This document shows, piece after piece, positions 51,430-61,016 of a DNA stretch of 64,000 nt. Where the stretch lies: the NCBI RefSeq assembly GCF_031344055.1, contig NZ_JADBEN010000001.1; one strand, given 5' to 3'. Source of the DNA: Methylobacillus flagellatus_A (GTDB lineage Bacteria; Pseudomonadota; Gammaproteobacteria; Burkholderiales; Methylophilaceae). A program made the translations under genes and the position numbers. Positions within the stretch are counted from its first letter, which is position 1. Each line of letters starts with the position of its first letter. Under the pieces are notes generated by a model. That model had not been told where the DNA came from and made no database searches. It saw only the letters and a program-made list of their open reading frames with translations.

Positions 51430-52128
51430 ATGAAAACTGCTATCGCCTTGCGCCATATCGCGTTCGAGGACCTCGACGGAATTGCGCCTTTGCTCAGTCG
51501 CGCAGGTTACGAAGTGCATTACGTCGATACGCCCAATGCCACGGGCACGGAGCTCAAACAGGCGCGCGATGCCGATTTGCTGGTGATATTGGGCGGGCCC
51601 ATCGGCGTCTACCAGACGGCGGAATTTGCTTTCCTGCAGACGGTGATCGACGTGGCCGAAACTCGCTTGCAACACGGGCAGCCGACATTGGGCATATGCC
51701 TGGGCGCGCAGGTCATGGCGCGGGCGTTGGGCGCCAGGGTCTATGCAGGAGAGGCGGGCAAGGAGATCGGCTGGAGCCCGTTGAGCCTGACTGCGGAAGG
51801 CCGGCAATCCTCCTTGGCGGCATTGGGCGAGGGCGACCCGGTGCTGCATTGGCATGGCGACACCTTCGACCTGCCTCAAGGCGCGGTCAGGCTGGCATCT
51901 TCGGCGTTGTACGCCAACCAGGCGTTTGCCTATGGCAAGCATGGCTTGGCCTTGCAATTCCATATCGAGGTGACGGCGGCAGGGCTGGAGCGCTGGTATG
52001 TCGGGCACGTCGGCGAGCTAGGCGGATTGTCGATACCCGAGCTGCGCAAGCAGGGGCAGGCGCTGGCGCCGCAGCTTGCACCCAAGCTCGAGCAAGTGAT
52101 CGCGCAATGGCTGGACCAGTTGTCCTGA
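51430..52128 (+). CDS. Class I glutamine amidotransferase-like protein
   Basis: The 232-residue protein has the GATase triad: Cys in LGICLGAQVMARALG, and His-Glu in ALQFHIEVT. DLLVILGGPIGVYQ is the oxyanion-strand region. Stand-alone members include GMP synthase-like amidases and gamma-glutamyl-polyamine hydrolases; the substrate here is unknown. The ATG at 51430 has AAGGA upstream and gives a typical start; an in-frame ATG at 51370 would add 20 unlike residues. Confidence 0.88.
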   Translation: MKTAIALRHIAFEDLDGIAPLLSRAGYEVHYVDTPNATGTELKQARDADLLVILGGPIGVYQTAEFAFLQTVIDVAETRLQHGQPTLGICLGAQVMARALGARVYAGEAGKEIGWSPLSLTAEGRQSSLAALGEGDPVLHWHGDTFDLPQGAVRLASSALYANQAFAYGKHGLALQFHIEVTAAGLERWYVGHVGELGGLSIPELRKQGQALAPQLAPKLEQVIAQWLDQLS

Positions 52129-52132
52129 CGCT

Positions 52133-52858
52133 ATGGGTTATCGCACTAACGAATATGGACAGCCGGTCGGGGAACCCGTGCCAGGCTGGACGCCGCGCCC
52201 GTTTCCCACCCGCGTTACCTTGCAAGGCCGCTATTGCCGGCTGGAGCCCATAGACGATCGCCACGCGGCAAGCCTGTTTGCCGCATATCAATTGGCAGCC
52301 GATAGCCGGGACTGGACTTATATCCCCTTGGAGCGGCCGGAGAGCTTGGACGATTTTCGCGCATATGTCGCGTCATTGCAGGCGTCGGCAGATCCGCAGC
52401 ATTACGCGATCGTCGATCCTGCCACCAATCATGCGCTTGGTACGTTTGCCCTGATGCGGATCGCTCCTGCGGCAGGTTCGGTCGAGGTCGGCTTCGTCGT
52501 GTATTCGCCCGTACTGCAGAAGTCCACGGCGGCGACCGAGGCCCAGTTCCTGCTGATGCAGTATGTGTTCGATACCCTTGGCTACCGGCGTTATGAATGG
52601 AAGTGCGACAGCCTGAACGCGCCTTCCCGTACTGCCGCGTTGCGGCTGGGCTTCCAGTTCGAGGGCATCTTCCGCCAGGCGGTGGTGTACAAGGGGCGCA
52701 ACCGGGATACGGCCTGGTTTTCGATCATCGACAGCGAGTGGGCTATGCTGTCGCGGGCATACCGGCAATGGTTGTCGCCGGACAATATCGATACGTCGGG
52801 CAGGCAGCGTCAGCGCCTGCAGGCCTTCATGCCAGAGCGCAGTCTTGCAGCTGGTTGA
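52133..52858 (+). CDS. GNAT-family N-acetyltransferase
   Basis: The 241-residue protein resembles the RimJ/RimL-like group: LQGRYCRLEPIDDRHAASLF, GFVVYSPVLQKSTAATEAQF (acetyl-CoA loop region) and RRYEWKCDSLNAPSRTAALR with LGFQFEGIFRQ. It could acetylate a protein N-terminus or a small molecule. It begins four bases after the amidotransferase, so the two are probably co-transcribed. Its end overlaps the convergent HAD-like gene by 32 bases. Confidence 0.88.
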   Translation: MGYRTNEYGQPVGEPVPGWTPRPFPTRVTLQGRYCRLEPIDDRHAASLFAAYQLAADSRDWTYIPLERPESLDDFRAYVASLQASADPQHYAIVDPATNHALGTFALMRIAPAAGSVEVGFVVYSPVLQKSTAATEAQFLLMQYVFDTLGYRRYEWKCDSLNAPSRTAALRLGFQFEGIFRQAVVYKGRNRDTAWFSIIDSEWAMLSRAYRQWLSPDNIDTSGRQRQRLQAFMPERSLAAG

Positions 52859-53300
52859 GGCGCTGGCCGGGCTGCTGCGCCAGCAATTGCCTCTTGATAC
52901 GGGTGAGGGAATCGAGGTCCTGGTCGGTCAGACCCAATAGCGGGTTGCACTTGACCAGGCGGTTGAAGCGTTCGGGGAATACGCCGTCGTCCAGCACCAG
53001 CCATTCCTGCTGGGTGCCGCAATACTGCAGCCAATCGAAAATCTCGCTCAGGCGCCAGTAGCGGTCATGCGCCTGGTCGCGCGGTCCCGGCGTGACGCCG
53101 AGAACCCTGTGCCGTACGTCCTCATTGAATAACTGGCGCAATTCCGCAATGTCCATGCTGTTGCGCCACTTGCTGCTGATCACGATGTTGACTTCGGGAT
53201 GCTGCCTTAGCCATTGCTCGAGCATCGCGAGCCTGTCGAATTTCTGCCGGCGCTTTCCTGTAGCGTGCAATACGCCGTCGAAGCTGAGGAAAAGAATCAT
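52827..53300 (-). CDS. HAD-fold protein lacking the nucleophilic aspartate
   Basis: The 157-residue protein starts MILFLSFDGVLHATGKRRQK, the N-terminal HAD motif, but the first Asp of DxD is Ser (SFD instead of DFD). IVISSKWRNS supplies the motif II Ser and WLVLDDGVFPE the acidic motif IV. It resembles the HAD domain of the Swiss-army-knife RNA repair group, which often stands alone. Loss of the nucleophile suggests a non-phosphatase role or an inactive enzyme. The ATG at 53300 is chosen; a start at 53357 is possible. Confidence 0.8.
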   Translation of the reverse strand: MILFLSFDGVLHATGKRRQKFDRLAMLEQWLRQHPEVNIVISSKWRNSMDIAELRQLFNEDVRHRVLGVTPGPRDQAHDRYWRLSEIFDWLQYCGTQQEWLVLDDGVFPERFNRLVKCNPLLGLTDQDLDSLTRIKRQLLAQQPGQRLNQLQDCALA

Positions 53301-53439
53301 CAGGTTGAGCCTGTATTTGAGTGCACGGGGAGTGTGCGCCTTCAATATGAAACCCATATGACAAGCGCAGTCATCGTCAGATTATTGTCAGCCGGGGTTA
53401 AGGTTGATGTATGGACCGCCTGCCTACAATCCGGCCATC

Positions 53440-54717
53440 ATGCAGAAAAAATGGAACCGTTTGCTGTGCATGGCTGTGCTGGCATCGTCTGGATGGGCCG
53501 TAACTCCTTTGCAGGCGGCAGAGCCTGAACCGTTGACCCTGCGCCAGCTGGCGCAGGAGCTGCGCGCGCGCAATCCGCAGTTCGTGCAGGCGGAGCAGGA
53601 GCGCGTGCAGATCGAGGCGCGCATCCCGCAGGCGCTGGCATGGGACCGGCCCATGATCGGCATGGAGCAAGCGCCGTTGCCGCGCAGCCCGCTCAATATC
53701 AACCGCTCCCAGGGCATGAGCTATCGCTTGACCCAGACCATGTCGTTCCCGGGAAAGAAGCGCCTGGCCGCCGACATCCTGGAAGCCGAGGCGGGCAGCG
53801 CAAGCGCGCAGATCGACGGCTTGTACGTCGGCCTGTTGGCGGAATTGAAGCGCCAGTATTACCAGTTGCTCGCCCTGCAGCAACAGGCCGACATCAACCA
53901 CAATACTCTGGAGCGCCTCAACCAGATCAAGCAGGTGGCCAAGGTGCGCTATGCCAACAACGCCGCTGCATTCGTGGAGTACATGAACGCCCAGGTGGCG
54001 CATGGCAGTGCGGAAAACGACATCTACCAGACCCAGCGCCAGATCAAGCAGACCCAGCAGGGGCTGAACACTTTGATCGGGCGCGACCCAGCTCAGCCTC
54101 TTGCTGTCACAACCGAGACATGGTCGGAATTGGAACTGCCGCCGTTGGCTGAGTTGACCAGCCGGGCACAGGGGCTGCACCCCAATTTGCGCGATTCGGC
54201 CTACCGATTGCAAGCGGCGCGCAAAAGCCTGGACCTGGCGAAAAAAGCCTACTACCCGGACCTGCAGCTCATCCTCACCAAGCACAGCAACAATCCTCCC
54301 TACGGTCTGGCCGGCAACGAATACGGCGTGGAACTGGACCTGGTCCTGCCGACCTGGTTCTTCGAGCGCGAGAAAGCAGGCGTCAGCGAGGCCAATGCAG
54401 GCGTGATTTCCGCCCTGGCCGGGGCGGAGCTGGCTTGGCGCCAGGTGCAACTGGGGATTGCCAATGCCTACAGCCAGGTGCAGCAGGTCATCAAGGAAAA
54501 GGAGCTGTTGCAGCAGCGCCGCTTGCCGGAAGCGCAAGCTGCTTACCGCCTCGCCTTGAACGGCTACGCAAACAACGCCGGGGATTTCAACGGGCTATTG
54601 CTGGCGCAGCAGAACCTGCGCGACACCGAGCTTTCAGCCGCCTGGGTCGATAGCGCGCTGCAGCAAGCCAAGGCCGCGCTGGATGCGGCAATAGGGCAGG
54701 GGATGGAATCGCCATGA
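53440..54717 (+). CDS. TolC-family outer-membrane channel of a metal RND efflux system
   Basis: The 425-residue protein has a signal peptide (LLCMAVLASSGWAVTPLQAA) and the repeated helical hairpins of CzcC/CusC-like channels (LKRQYYQLLALQQQADINHN, LAWRQVQLGIANAYSQVQQV). The ATG at 53440 gives the clean signal peptide; an ATG at 53407 is also in frame. Its last four bases overlap the adaptor gene, so channel, adaptor and pump are one operon. Confidence 0.9.
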   Translation: MQKKWNRLLCMAVLASSGWAVTPLQAAEPEPLTLRQLAQELRARNPQFVQAEQERVQIEARIPQALAWDRPMIGMEQAPLPRSPLNINRSQGMSYRLTQTMSFPGKKRLAADILEAEAGSASAQIDGLYVGLLAELKRQYYQLLALQQQADINHNTLERLNQIKQVAKVRYANNAAAFVEYMNAQVAHGSAENDIYQTQRQIKQTQQGLNTLIGRDPAQPLAVTTETWSELELPPLAELTSRAQGLHPNLRDSAYRLQAARKSLDLAKKAYYPDLQLILTKHSNNPPYGLAGNEYGVELDLVLPTWFFEREKAGVSEANAGVISALAGAELAWRQVQLGIANAYSQVQQVIKEKELLQQRRLPEAQAAYRLALNGYANNAGDFNGLLLAQQNLRDTELSAAWVDSALQQAKAALDAAIGQGMESP

Positions 54718-55811
54718 AGCGCCTCTTGTTGCCGCTGGCATTTATGTCGGGCGTAGGGCTGGGAGGCTGGCTGATTCCGTGGACATCAACCACGTCGCTC
54801 GAGCCTGAAGCCGTCAGCCAGCCAGCGCAGAAAGAAGAAGCGCTGAGCGCGGACAAGGTCGCTGCGGATTTCTTTGCCAGCGCCTTGCCCGAGCAGCGCG
54901 AAATCGATGAGATGGTGCCCGTGATGGGCCGGCTGGCGTTCAATGCCGAGAAGATACACCTGGTATCGGCGCGCATCGCCGGCAGGCTGGACCGCATCCT
55001 GATGTTCGAGGGCGCGCAGGTCCGGCAGGGCCAGCCGTTGGCGGCGCTCTACAGCCCCGAATACGTTTCGGCGCAGAACGAACTGCTGCTGGCGCGCAAT
55101 ACCTGGCGCACCTTGCAAGCCAGCAAGGCGACGCAGGAACTGGCGCAGGATGCCGAGTCCACGCTGCAATCCGCGCGCGAGCGCATGCGGGTGATGGGCG
55201 CTTCCGAGCAGGATATTGCCGCCCTGGAGCAAAGCGGGCGGGTCAATGAGCACCTGTTGCTGCGCGCGCCGATCAGCGGCGTGGTCACGCAGCGCAACCT
55301 CGACCCGGGCGCTTTCATCAACCTGGGCGACAGCTTCATGTCGCTCGCCGACACTTCCACGCTTTGGTTTTTCGGCAACGTCTATGAACAGGATTACCAG
55401 CGCATCCGCCAGGGGCAGCCGTTGCAGCTCGAGGTGCAGGCGCTGCCCGGCAAGCGCTATAGCGCGCACGTCGATATCCTGTCTCCCACCTTGGACGTGG
55501 AAACCAATACATTGCGCGTGCGTTGCCTGGTGGCGAACGACGGCGCATTGCGCCCGGACTTGTTCGCCACGGCCAGCCTCAATGTCGGCAAGCGTCCGGC
55601 ATTGCTGGTGCCGGTCGATGCCGTGGTGCGCTCGCAGCAGGTGGATTACCTGATCGTGGAAACGCCTGGCGGCAATTACCGCAGGCGGCAGGTAAGCGTC
55701 AGGCCGTACCGGGAAGGCCTGGTTGCGGTCACGGAAGGCTTGTCCGCCAACGAGAAGGTGGTGGTGCGCGGCGCAACTCTGCTCAACCAGAAGCTCTCGG
55801 GAGCCATGTAG
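54714..55811 (+). CDS. RND efflux periplasmic adaptor (CusB/CzcB-like)
   Basis: The 365-residue membrane-fusion protein has an N-terminal anchor (RLLLPLAFMSGVGLGGWLIP), the lipoyl half-motifs (VSARIAGRLDRILMFEGAQV and LRAPISGVVTQRNLDPGAFI), a helical hairpin with LYSPEYVSAQNELLLARN, and a beta-barrel domain. The SPEYVSAQNEL signature is typical of heavy-metal adaptors. It links the inner-membrane pump to the TolC-type channel. Confidence 0.92.
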   Translation: MKRLLLPLAFMSGVGLGGWLIPWTSTTSLEPEAVSQPAQKEEALSADKVAADFFASALPEQREIDEMVPVMGRLAFNAEKIHLVSARIAGRLDRILMFEGAQVRQGQPLAALYSPEYVSAQNELLLARNTWRTLQASKATQELAQDAESTLQSARERMRVMGASEQDIAALEQSGRVNEHLLLRAPISGVVTQRNLDPGAFINLGDSFMSLADTSTLWFFGNVYEQDYQRIRQGQPLQLEVQALPGKRYSAHVDILSPTLDVETNTLRVRCLVANDGALRPDLFATASLNVGKRPALLVPVDAVVRSQQVDYLIVETPGGNYRRRQVSVRPYREGLVAVTEGLSANEKVVVRGATLLNQKLSGAM

Positions 55812-58800
55812 TGCAGGCAACCGGCGCCTTCATCGCGGGCGTATTGCGCCGGCGCCTGCTGATCCTCGGACTGTCGATCGGCTTGCTGGTGCTCGGCTAC
55901 ATCAGCTTCACCAAGCTGCCGATCGAGCCTTATCCGAATATCTCGCCGCTCAACGTGCAGGTGATTACCCAATGGCCGGGACGCGGCACCAACGAGGTGG
56001 AGCGGCAGATCACCGTGCCGGTGGAAACCGCGTTGGCCAACCTGCCCAGGCTCAAGACCTTCCGTTCGGTATCGCTGTTCGGCCTGTCTGTGGTGACGCT
56101 GCAATTCGAGGACGGCACTGATTCCTTCACCGCTCGGCAGAACGTGCAGCTGCACCTGGATAGCGCCGCATTGCCGGAGGGCGTGCAGAGCGAGTTGAGC
56201 CCGGATGCCGACGCCTTGGGCGAGGTGTTGCGCTATCGCGTGGCCTCGGAGAGCGGCGACGATGTCATGGTGCTCAAGTCCTTCCAGGATTGGGAAATCT
56301 ACCGCCAGCTCAAAACCGTGCCCGGTATTGCCGACATCAACGGCTTCGGCGGCCCGACCAAGCAATACCAGGTGCTGCCCGACATCCGCAAACTGCAATC
56401 CTACAACATCTCGCTCAACGAGCTGGTCGAGGCGCTGAGCAACGCCAATGCCAATGCGGGCGGCGGCAACCTGCGGGCAGGGGAGCAGCAGTACGTGGTG
56501 CGCGGCATCGGCCTGATCAAGACCCTGCAGGACGTGCGCAATATCGTGATCGTCTCGCGCAACGGCCTGCCGGTCCGCGTGGGCGACGTGGCGCGCGTGG
56601 AGTTCGGTTTCGCGCCGAGGCTGGGCGTGGTGCAATACAACCAGGACCCGGACGCGGTGGAAGGCATTGTACTGATGCGGCGCGGCGGCAATGCCTCGGA
56701 AATGCTGGGGCGCGTCCATCACAAGGTGGACGAGATCAACCGCGGCGGCATCCTGCCGCAAGGCATCAAGCTGGAGCCTTTCTACGATAGGCAGGAGCTG
56801 CTGGGCTTGACCATGGGCACGGTGCACCACACCTTGCTGTTCGGCATGGCGCTGGTATTGATCGTGCTGTTCGTCTTTCTCGGCAGCCTGCGCGCGGCAT
56901 TGGCCGTGGCCTTGGTGATCCCGCTCGCGCTCAGCGTTTCCTTTGCCGGGATGGTATTGGCTATTCCCGCCAACCTGATCTCGCTGGGCGCGATCGATTT
57001 CGGCCTGATCGTCGATGCGGCGGTGATCGTGATCGAGAACATCATGCGCCGCATGGAAAACGGCACCAGCAACCTGCGCCAGACCATCGTTGCGGCAGCG
57101 GCGGAAGTGCAGCGCCCGATGATATTCTCCACCATGATCATCATCATGGCCTATGCGCCGCTGTTCATCATGGGCGGCGTGGAAGGCAAGATCTTCCATC
57201 CCATGGCCTACACCATGGGCCTCGCCTTGCTCGCCTCCATGGTGCTGAGCCTGACCTTCATCCCCTCGGCGGCTTCCTTCCTGTTCAAGCCGGACAAGCT
57301 CGAGCATCGTCCGGGCATGATCAACGTCCTGGTCAAGCTGTACCGCCCTGTATTGGCAAGATTGCTGCGCAACCCCGGCCTGGTGGCGCTGGCAGCCTTA
57401 CTGGCTTTTTCCGTCGCCTTGTTCGGCGCCAGCCGGCTGGGCACCAGCTTCCTGCCGACATTGGAGGAAAACAACCTCTGGCTGCGCATCAGCCTGCCCA
57501 ATACGGTGGACCTGCAATATTCCTCAGGCTTCGCCACCCAGGTGCGCGGCTACCTGCGCGAACAGCCGGAAGTGAAGACTGTCGTGGCGCAGATCGGCCG
57601 CCCGGACGACGGCACCGACGCCACCGGGGTGTTCAACGTCGAGTTCGGGGTGTACCTGAAAAAGCCCGAACTGTGGCCGCAAGGCGTCACGCGCAGCGAC
57701 CTGGTACGCCGGGTGGAGGCCTACCTGCAACAGGTTCCCGGCATCGAGTACAACTTCTCGCAATACATCCAGGACAATGTGGCGGAAGCCTTGTCCGGCG
57801 TGAAGGGGGAGAACTCGGTCAAGATTTTTGGCGACGACCTGGAGGTGCTGCATGAAAAGGCGCTGGAAGTGCAGGCCATCCTGCAAGGCATCAAGGGCAT
57901 GAGCGATGTCGGCATCTTCCGCGAACTGGGGCAGCCGACCATGAATATCCGCGTCGACCGTGAAGCCAGCGCGCGTTTCGGCCTCAATGTGGCCGATGTG
58001 CAGGCGCTGGTGGTGAACGCCATCGGCGGCAACCCGATCAGCAAGGTGCTGGAGGGCGAGCGCACCTTCGACCTTGCCTTGCGATTCCCCGAAGGCCAGC
58101 GCAACCGCCTGGACCTGATCCAGCGCCTGTTCGTCGATACGCCGGACGGGCAGCGCATTCCGCTTTCCATGGTGGCGCAGGTGGAGCTCAGCGATGGCCC
58201 GTTCTTCATCTACCGCGAATCCGGGCGGCGCTTCATCGCCATCCGCTTCGGCGTGCGCGACCGCGACCTGGGCAGCGCCGCAGCCGAGGCGCAGAAGCTG
58301 GTGGCGGAGCAGGTCGAGTTGCCGCGCGGCTACCGCACGCAGTGGGACGGGCAGTTCAACCAGATGAAAGAGGCGCACAAGAAGCTGGCCGTCATCGTGC
58401 CGCTGACCCTGTTGGCGATCTTCATCATGCTGTATTCAGCGTTCGGTTCCGCCAAGGATGCCAGCCTGGTGCTGCTCAACGTGCCGTTCGCCACCATCGG
58501 CGGCATTGCCGCGCTCTACCTGGCGGGCGAGGAGCTTTCCATCTCCGCCGGCATCGGCTTCCTGTCGCTGTTCGGCATCGCCATCCAGGACGGCGTGATC
58601 CTGATCTCGTATATCAAGAGTTTGTATAATCAGGGGGAGCACGCGTTGGACGAGGCTATTCTCGAAGGCGCCGCCATGCGCCTGCGCCCGGTGTTGATGA
58701 CGGCGATGCTGGCCGGCCTGGGCCTACTGCCCGCCGCCTTGTCGCATGCGATCGGCTCGCAGGCGCAGCGCCCGCTGGCGCTGGTGATCGTGGGCGGCAT

Positions 58801-58900
58801 GGTCACGACCACCTTGTTGACCTTGCTGGTGCTGCCCGTGGTGTTCGGCTGGATTTACCGCCATTATCCCAGGAGCGTCAGTACCCAGAGTGCTTACTAA
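55811..58900 (+). CDS. Heavy-metal efflux RND pump (CusA/CzcA family)
   Basis: The 1029-residue pump begins at GTG 55811, overlapping the adaptor stop by one base (TAGTG). It has twelve transmembrane helices and two large periplasmic loops. FTKLPIEPYPNISPLNVQVI and WPGRGTNEVERQITVPVE are family markers. TM4 holds the proton-relay residues in AIDFGLIVDAAVIVIENIMR. The general HME type is clear, but the metal is not: I did not identify the Cus methionine pairs with confidence, and no CusF-like gene is present. Confidence 0.92.
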   Translation: MQATGAFIAGVLRRRLLILGLSIGLLVLGYISFTKLPIEPYPNISPLNVQVITQWPGRGTNEVERQITVPVETALANLPRLKTFRSVSLFGLSVVTLQFEDGTDSFTARQNVQLHLDSAALPEGVQSELSPDADALGEVLRYRVASESGDDVMVLKSFQDWEIYRQLKTVPGIADINGFGGPTKQYQVLPDIRKLQSYNISLNELVEALSNANANAGGGNLRAGEQQYVVRGIGLIKTLQDVRNIVIVSRNGLPVRVGDVARVEFGFAPRLGVVQYNQDPDAVEGIVLMRRGGNASEMLGRVHHKVDEINRGGILPQGIKLEPFYDRQELLGLTMGTVHHTLLFGMALVLIVLFVFLGSLRAALAVALVIPLALSVSFAGMVLAIPANLISLGAIDFGLIVDAAVIVIENIMRRMENGTSNLRQTIVAAAAEVQRPMIFSTMIIIMAYAPLFIMGGVEGKIFHPMAYTMGLALLASMVLSLTFIPSAASFLFKPDKLEHRPGMINVLVKLYRPVLARLLRNPGLVALAALLAFSVALFGASRLGTSFLPTLEENNLWLRISLPNTVDLQYSSGFATQVRGYLREQPEVKTVVAQIGRPDDGTDATGVFNVEFGVYLKKPELWPQGVTRSDLVRRVEAYLQQVPGIEYNFSQYIQDNVAEALSGVKGENSVKIFGDDLEVLHEKALEVQAILQGIKGMSDVGIFRELGQPTMNIRVDREASARFGLNVADVQALVVNAIGGNPISKVLEGERTFDLALRFPEGQRNRLDLIQRLFVDTPDGQRIPLSMVAQVELSDGPFFIYRESGRRFIAIRFGVRDRDLGSAAAEAQKLVAEQVELPRGYRTQWDGQFNQMKEAHKKLAVIVPLTLLAIFIMLYSAFGSAKDASLVLLNVPFATIGGIAALYLAGEELSISAGIGFLSLFGIAIQDGVILISYIKSLYNQGEHALDEAILEGAAMRLRPVLMTAMLAGLGLLPAALSHAIGSQAQRPLALVIVGGMVTTTLLTLLVLPVVFGWIYRHYPRSVSTQSAY

Positions 58901-58922
58901 GCCTGTTAACCTAAGGAAAACC

Positions 58923-59594
58923 ATGCGCATATTGGTTGTTGAAGACGATGCCATCCTCGCCGAAGGCACTTGCGAGTCGCTCTCCAAGGCGGGCTATGCC
59001 GTCGACCTGGCGGAAACCGGCACCAAGGCCAATGCCATGATAGAGGCCGGGCATTACGACATGCTGCTGCTCGACATCGGCCTGCCGGGCATGGACGGCT
59101 TCGAGGTGCTGCGCCGCCTGCGCAAGCACAACAGCAGCATTCCCGTCCTCATCATCTCGGCGCGCGACGATGTCGATTTCCGCATTTACGGCCTGGACCT
59201 CGGCGCCGACGACTTCATGCTCAAGCCCTTCGTGCTTGCCGAGCTGCATGCGCGCACCCGGGCCTTGCTGCGCCGTCATACGTTGAGCGAGCGCAACACC
59301 CTGGCCTGCGGCAAGCTGGTGGTGGACCTCGGCGCCCAGCGTGCCAGCGTCGCTGGCGAGCCGATCGAACTCTCGATCCGCGAGTGGGACGTGCTGGTCT
59401 ACCTGTTGCGCAACCTCGGCAAAGTGGTGCGCAAGGAGGCCATCATCGAAACTTTGTGCGACTGGAAGACGGACATCAGCCTCAACGCGGTGGAAGTCTA
59501 CATCTCGCGCCTGCGCAGCAAGCTGGACGCCCATGGCATCCAGATCCGCACCGTGCGCGGCTTCGGCTATCTGCTGGAAGAACCGGCGCCATGA
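58923..59594 (+). CDS. OmpR-type response regulator of the efflux locus
   Basis: The 223-residue regulator has a receiver (RILVVEDDAILAEGTCESLS, Asp in MLLLDIGLPGMDGFEVL, Lys in MLKPFVLAEL). The C-terminal winged helix has ELSIREWDVLVYLLRNLGKV and YISRLRSKLDAHGIQIRTVR. The ATG at 58923 is preceded by AAGGA. It is 22 bases after the pump gene and overlaps the kinase by four bases, so it probably controls this operon. Confidence 0.93.
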   Translation: MRILVVEDDAILAEGTCESLSKAGYAVDLAETGTKANAMIEAGHYDMLLLDIGLPGMDGFEVLRRLRKHNSSIPVLIISARDDVDFRIYGLDLGADDFMLKPFVLAELHARTRALLRRHTLSERNTLACGKLVVDLGAQRASVAGEPIELSIREWDVLVYLLRNLGKVVRKEAIIETLCDWKTDISLNAVEVYISRLRSKLDAHGIQIRTVRGFGYLLEEPAP

Positions 59595-60967
59595 AAGCGG
59601 CCAACAGCCTACGGCGCAAGCTGCTGCGCTGGCTGCTGGTCGCGCTGAGCGCGCTGGTGGCCGTCGGCATCCTCACCGACTACTTCATGGCGCTCGAGCC
59701 TGCGCGCGAAGTGTACGACCAGCACCTGCTCAAGCTGGCATACAACCTGGAGCGCTCGCTGCCGGACGATCCGGGGAAATGGCATGAGGCCTATCCGCAA
59801 ATCGAGCGCACCCTGTTGCGCAGCGAGCAGGATAGCTACGATGCGGCAAAGGCTGCCATCTTCGATCTCCAAGGCCAATTCCTGGCAGGCGTGGCAGGCC
59901 TGCCCATCCAGCTTCCCTCCGCCGACAACAAGCCTTATTTCTACGAGGCCGAATATCAGGGCGACCCGATCCGCGTCGTCGCCATCAAGAGCCCGACGCT
60001 GGAGGCCGTGCTCTACCTGGCGGAAACCACTTACAAGCGCAACCGTCTGGTGCAGAAGACGCTGATCCACATGATCGTGCCGGAGCTCATTTTCGCGATT
60101 TTCTCTATCGTCGTGCTCTGGATCGGGGTAGGGCGGGGCCTGCAGCCATTGGCGCAAATCCGCGCCCAGATCAATGCGCGTTCCGAAACCGATCTCAGCC
60201 CCATGGACGAAGGCAAGGCCCCGGTGGAAATTCGCGAGATCATCGTCGCGCTCAACTCATTGCTGGCACGGCTCGACCATTCCCTCAAGCTGCAAAACCA
60301 GTTCCTGGCCAATGCCGCGCACCAACTACGCACTCCGTTGGCGGGCTTGCAGATGCAGCTTGAACTGGCCTCCGAACAAAGTCCGGAAGAAAGAATGCAG
60401 TCTCATGAACGCATGGTGGTGAGCACCAGGCGCATCGTGCGTCTTGCCAACCAGCTATTGGCGTTGGCGCGTGCGGAAGGCGAGGGCGAAGTCAACAAGT
60501 TCGCCGAGCTGGACATCAGCAACGCGATCGAGGCGATGGCGACGGAATGGCTGGCGCGCGCCGATGCGAAAAGCATAGACTTGGGCTTCGACCTGCATCC
60601 CGCCAAGGTCAGCGGCAGCCTGTGGCAAATCCAGGAAATGCTCGCCAACCTAGTCGACAATGCCCTACGCTACACCCCCATGCAAGGCAATATCACCATC
60701 CGCTGCAGGCAGCAGGAGCAAGAGGTCGTGATCGAAGTGGAGGATAACGGCCCCGGCATCCCGCCGGATCAGCGCGAGCAAGTATTCAACCGTTTCTATC
60801 GCCTGGACGAAGGCCCAGAGGGCTGCGGCCTTGGCCTATCCATCGTCCGCGAAATCGTGCGGCGTCATGACGGAAAAGTTGTTCTGAGTACACCGCTGAG
60901 CAAGCGAGGCACCTTGGTCCAGATCACTTTGCCGGCCGTAGAAACTGCGTTTAAAAGCATGGTTTAA
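59591..60967 (+). CDS. Sensor histidine kinase (QseC/TctE-like) of the efflux locus
   Basis: The 458-residue kinase has two membrane helices (about 12-32 and about 160-182) flanking a periplasmic sensor with the TctE-type N-terminal pattern (YNLERSLPDDPGKW). A HAMP-like linker follows, then HisKA with the phospho-His in NAAHQLRTPLAGLQMQLELA. The ATPase domain shows NLVDNALRYTP, EVEDNGPGIPP and GCGLGLSIVREIV. It pairs with the response regulator it overlaps. Periplasmic metal is the likely signal (inference). Confidence 0.92.
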   Translation: MKAANSLRRKLLRWLLVALSALVAVGILTDYFMALEPAREVYDQHLLKLAYNLERSLPDDPGKWHEAYPQIERTLLRSEQDSYDAAKAAIFDLQGQFLAGVAGLPIQLPSADNKPYFYEAEYQGDPIRVVAIKSPTLEAVLYLAETTYKRNRLVQKTLIHMIVPELIFAIFSIVVLWIGVGRGLQPLAQIRAQINARSETDLSPMDEGKAPVEIREIIVALNSLLARLDHSLKLQNQFLANAAHQLRTPLAGLQMQLELASEQSPEERMQSHERMVVSTRRIVRLANQLLALARAEGEGEVNKFAELDISNAIEAMATEWLARADAKSIDLGFDLHPAKVSGSLWQIQEMLANLVDNALRYTPMQGNITIRCRQQEQEVVIEVEDNGPGIPPDQREQVFNRFYRLDEGPEGCGLGLSIVREIVRRHDGKVVLSTPLSKRGTLVQITLPAVETAFKSMV

Positions 60968-61016
60968 GCGCGGTTGAACCGTAGCTGGCATCAGGTGGTG
61001 GGTAATAGCTTCTTAC

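Noticed and set aside
55676..57307. 543-codon open frame antisense to the adaptor/pump genes
   Set aside because: It is a high-GC shadow frame with no recognisable protein; the RND genes on the other strand are clear.
53440..60967. Naming the efflux locus cus (copper/silver) or czc (cobalt/zinc/cadmium)
   Set aside because: Heavy-metal RND type is clear but no metal-specific residues or CusF-like gene could be assigned with confidence.
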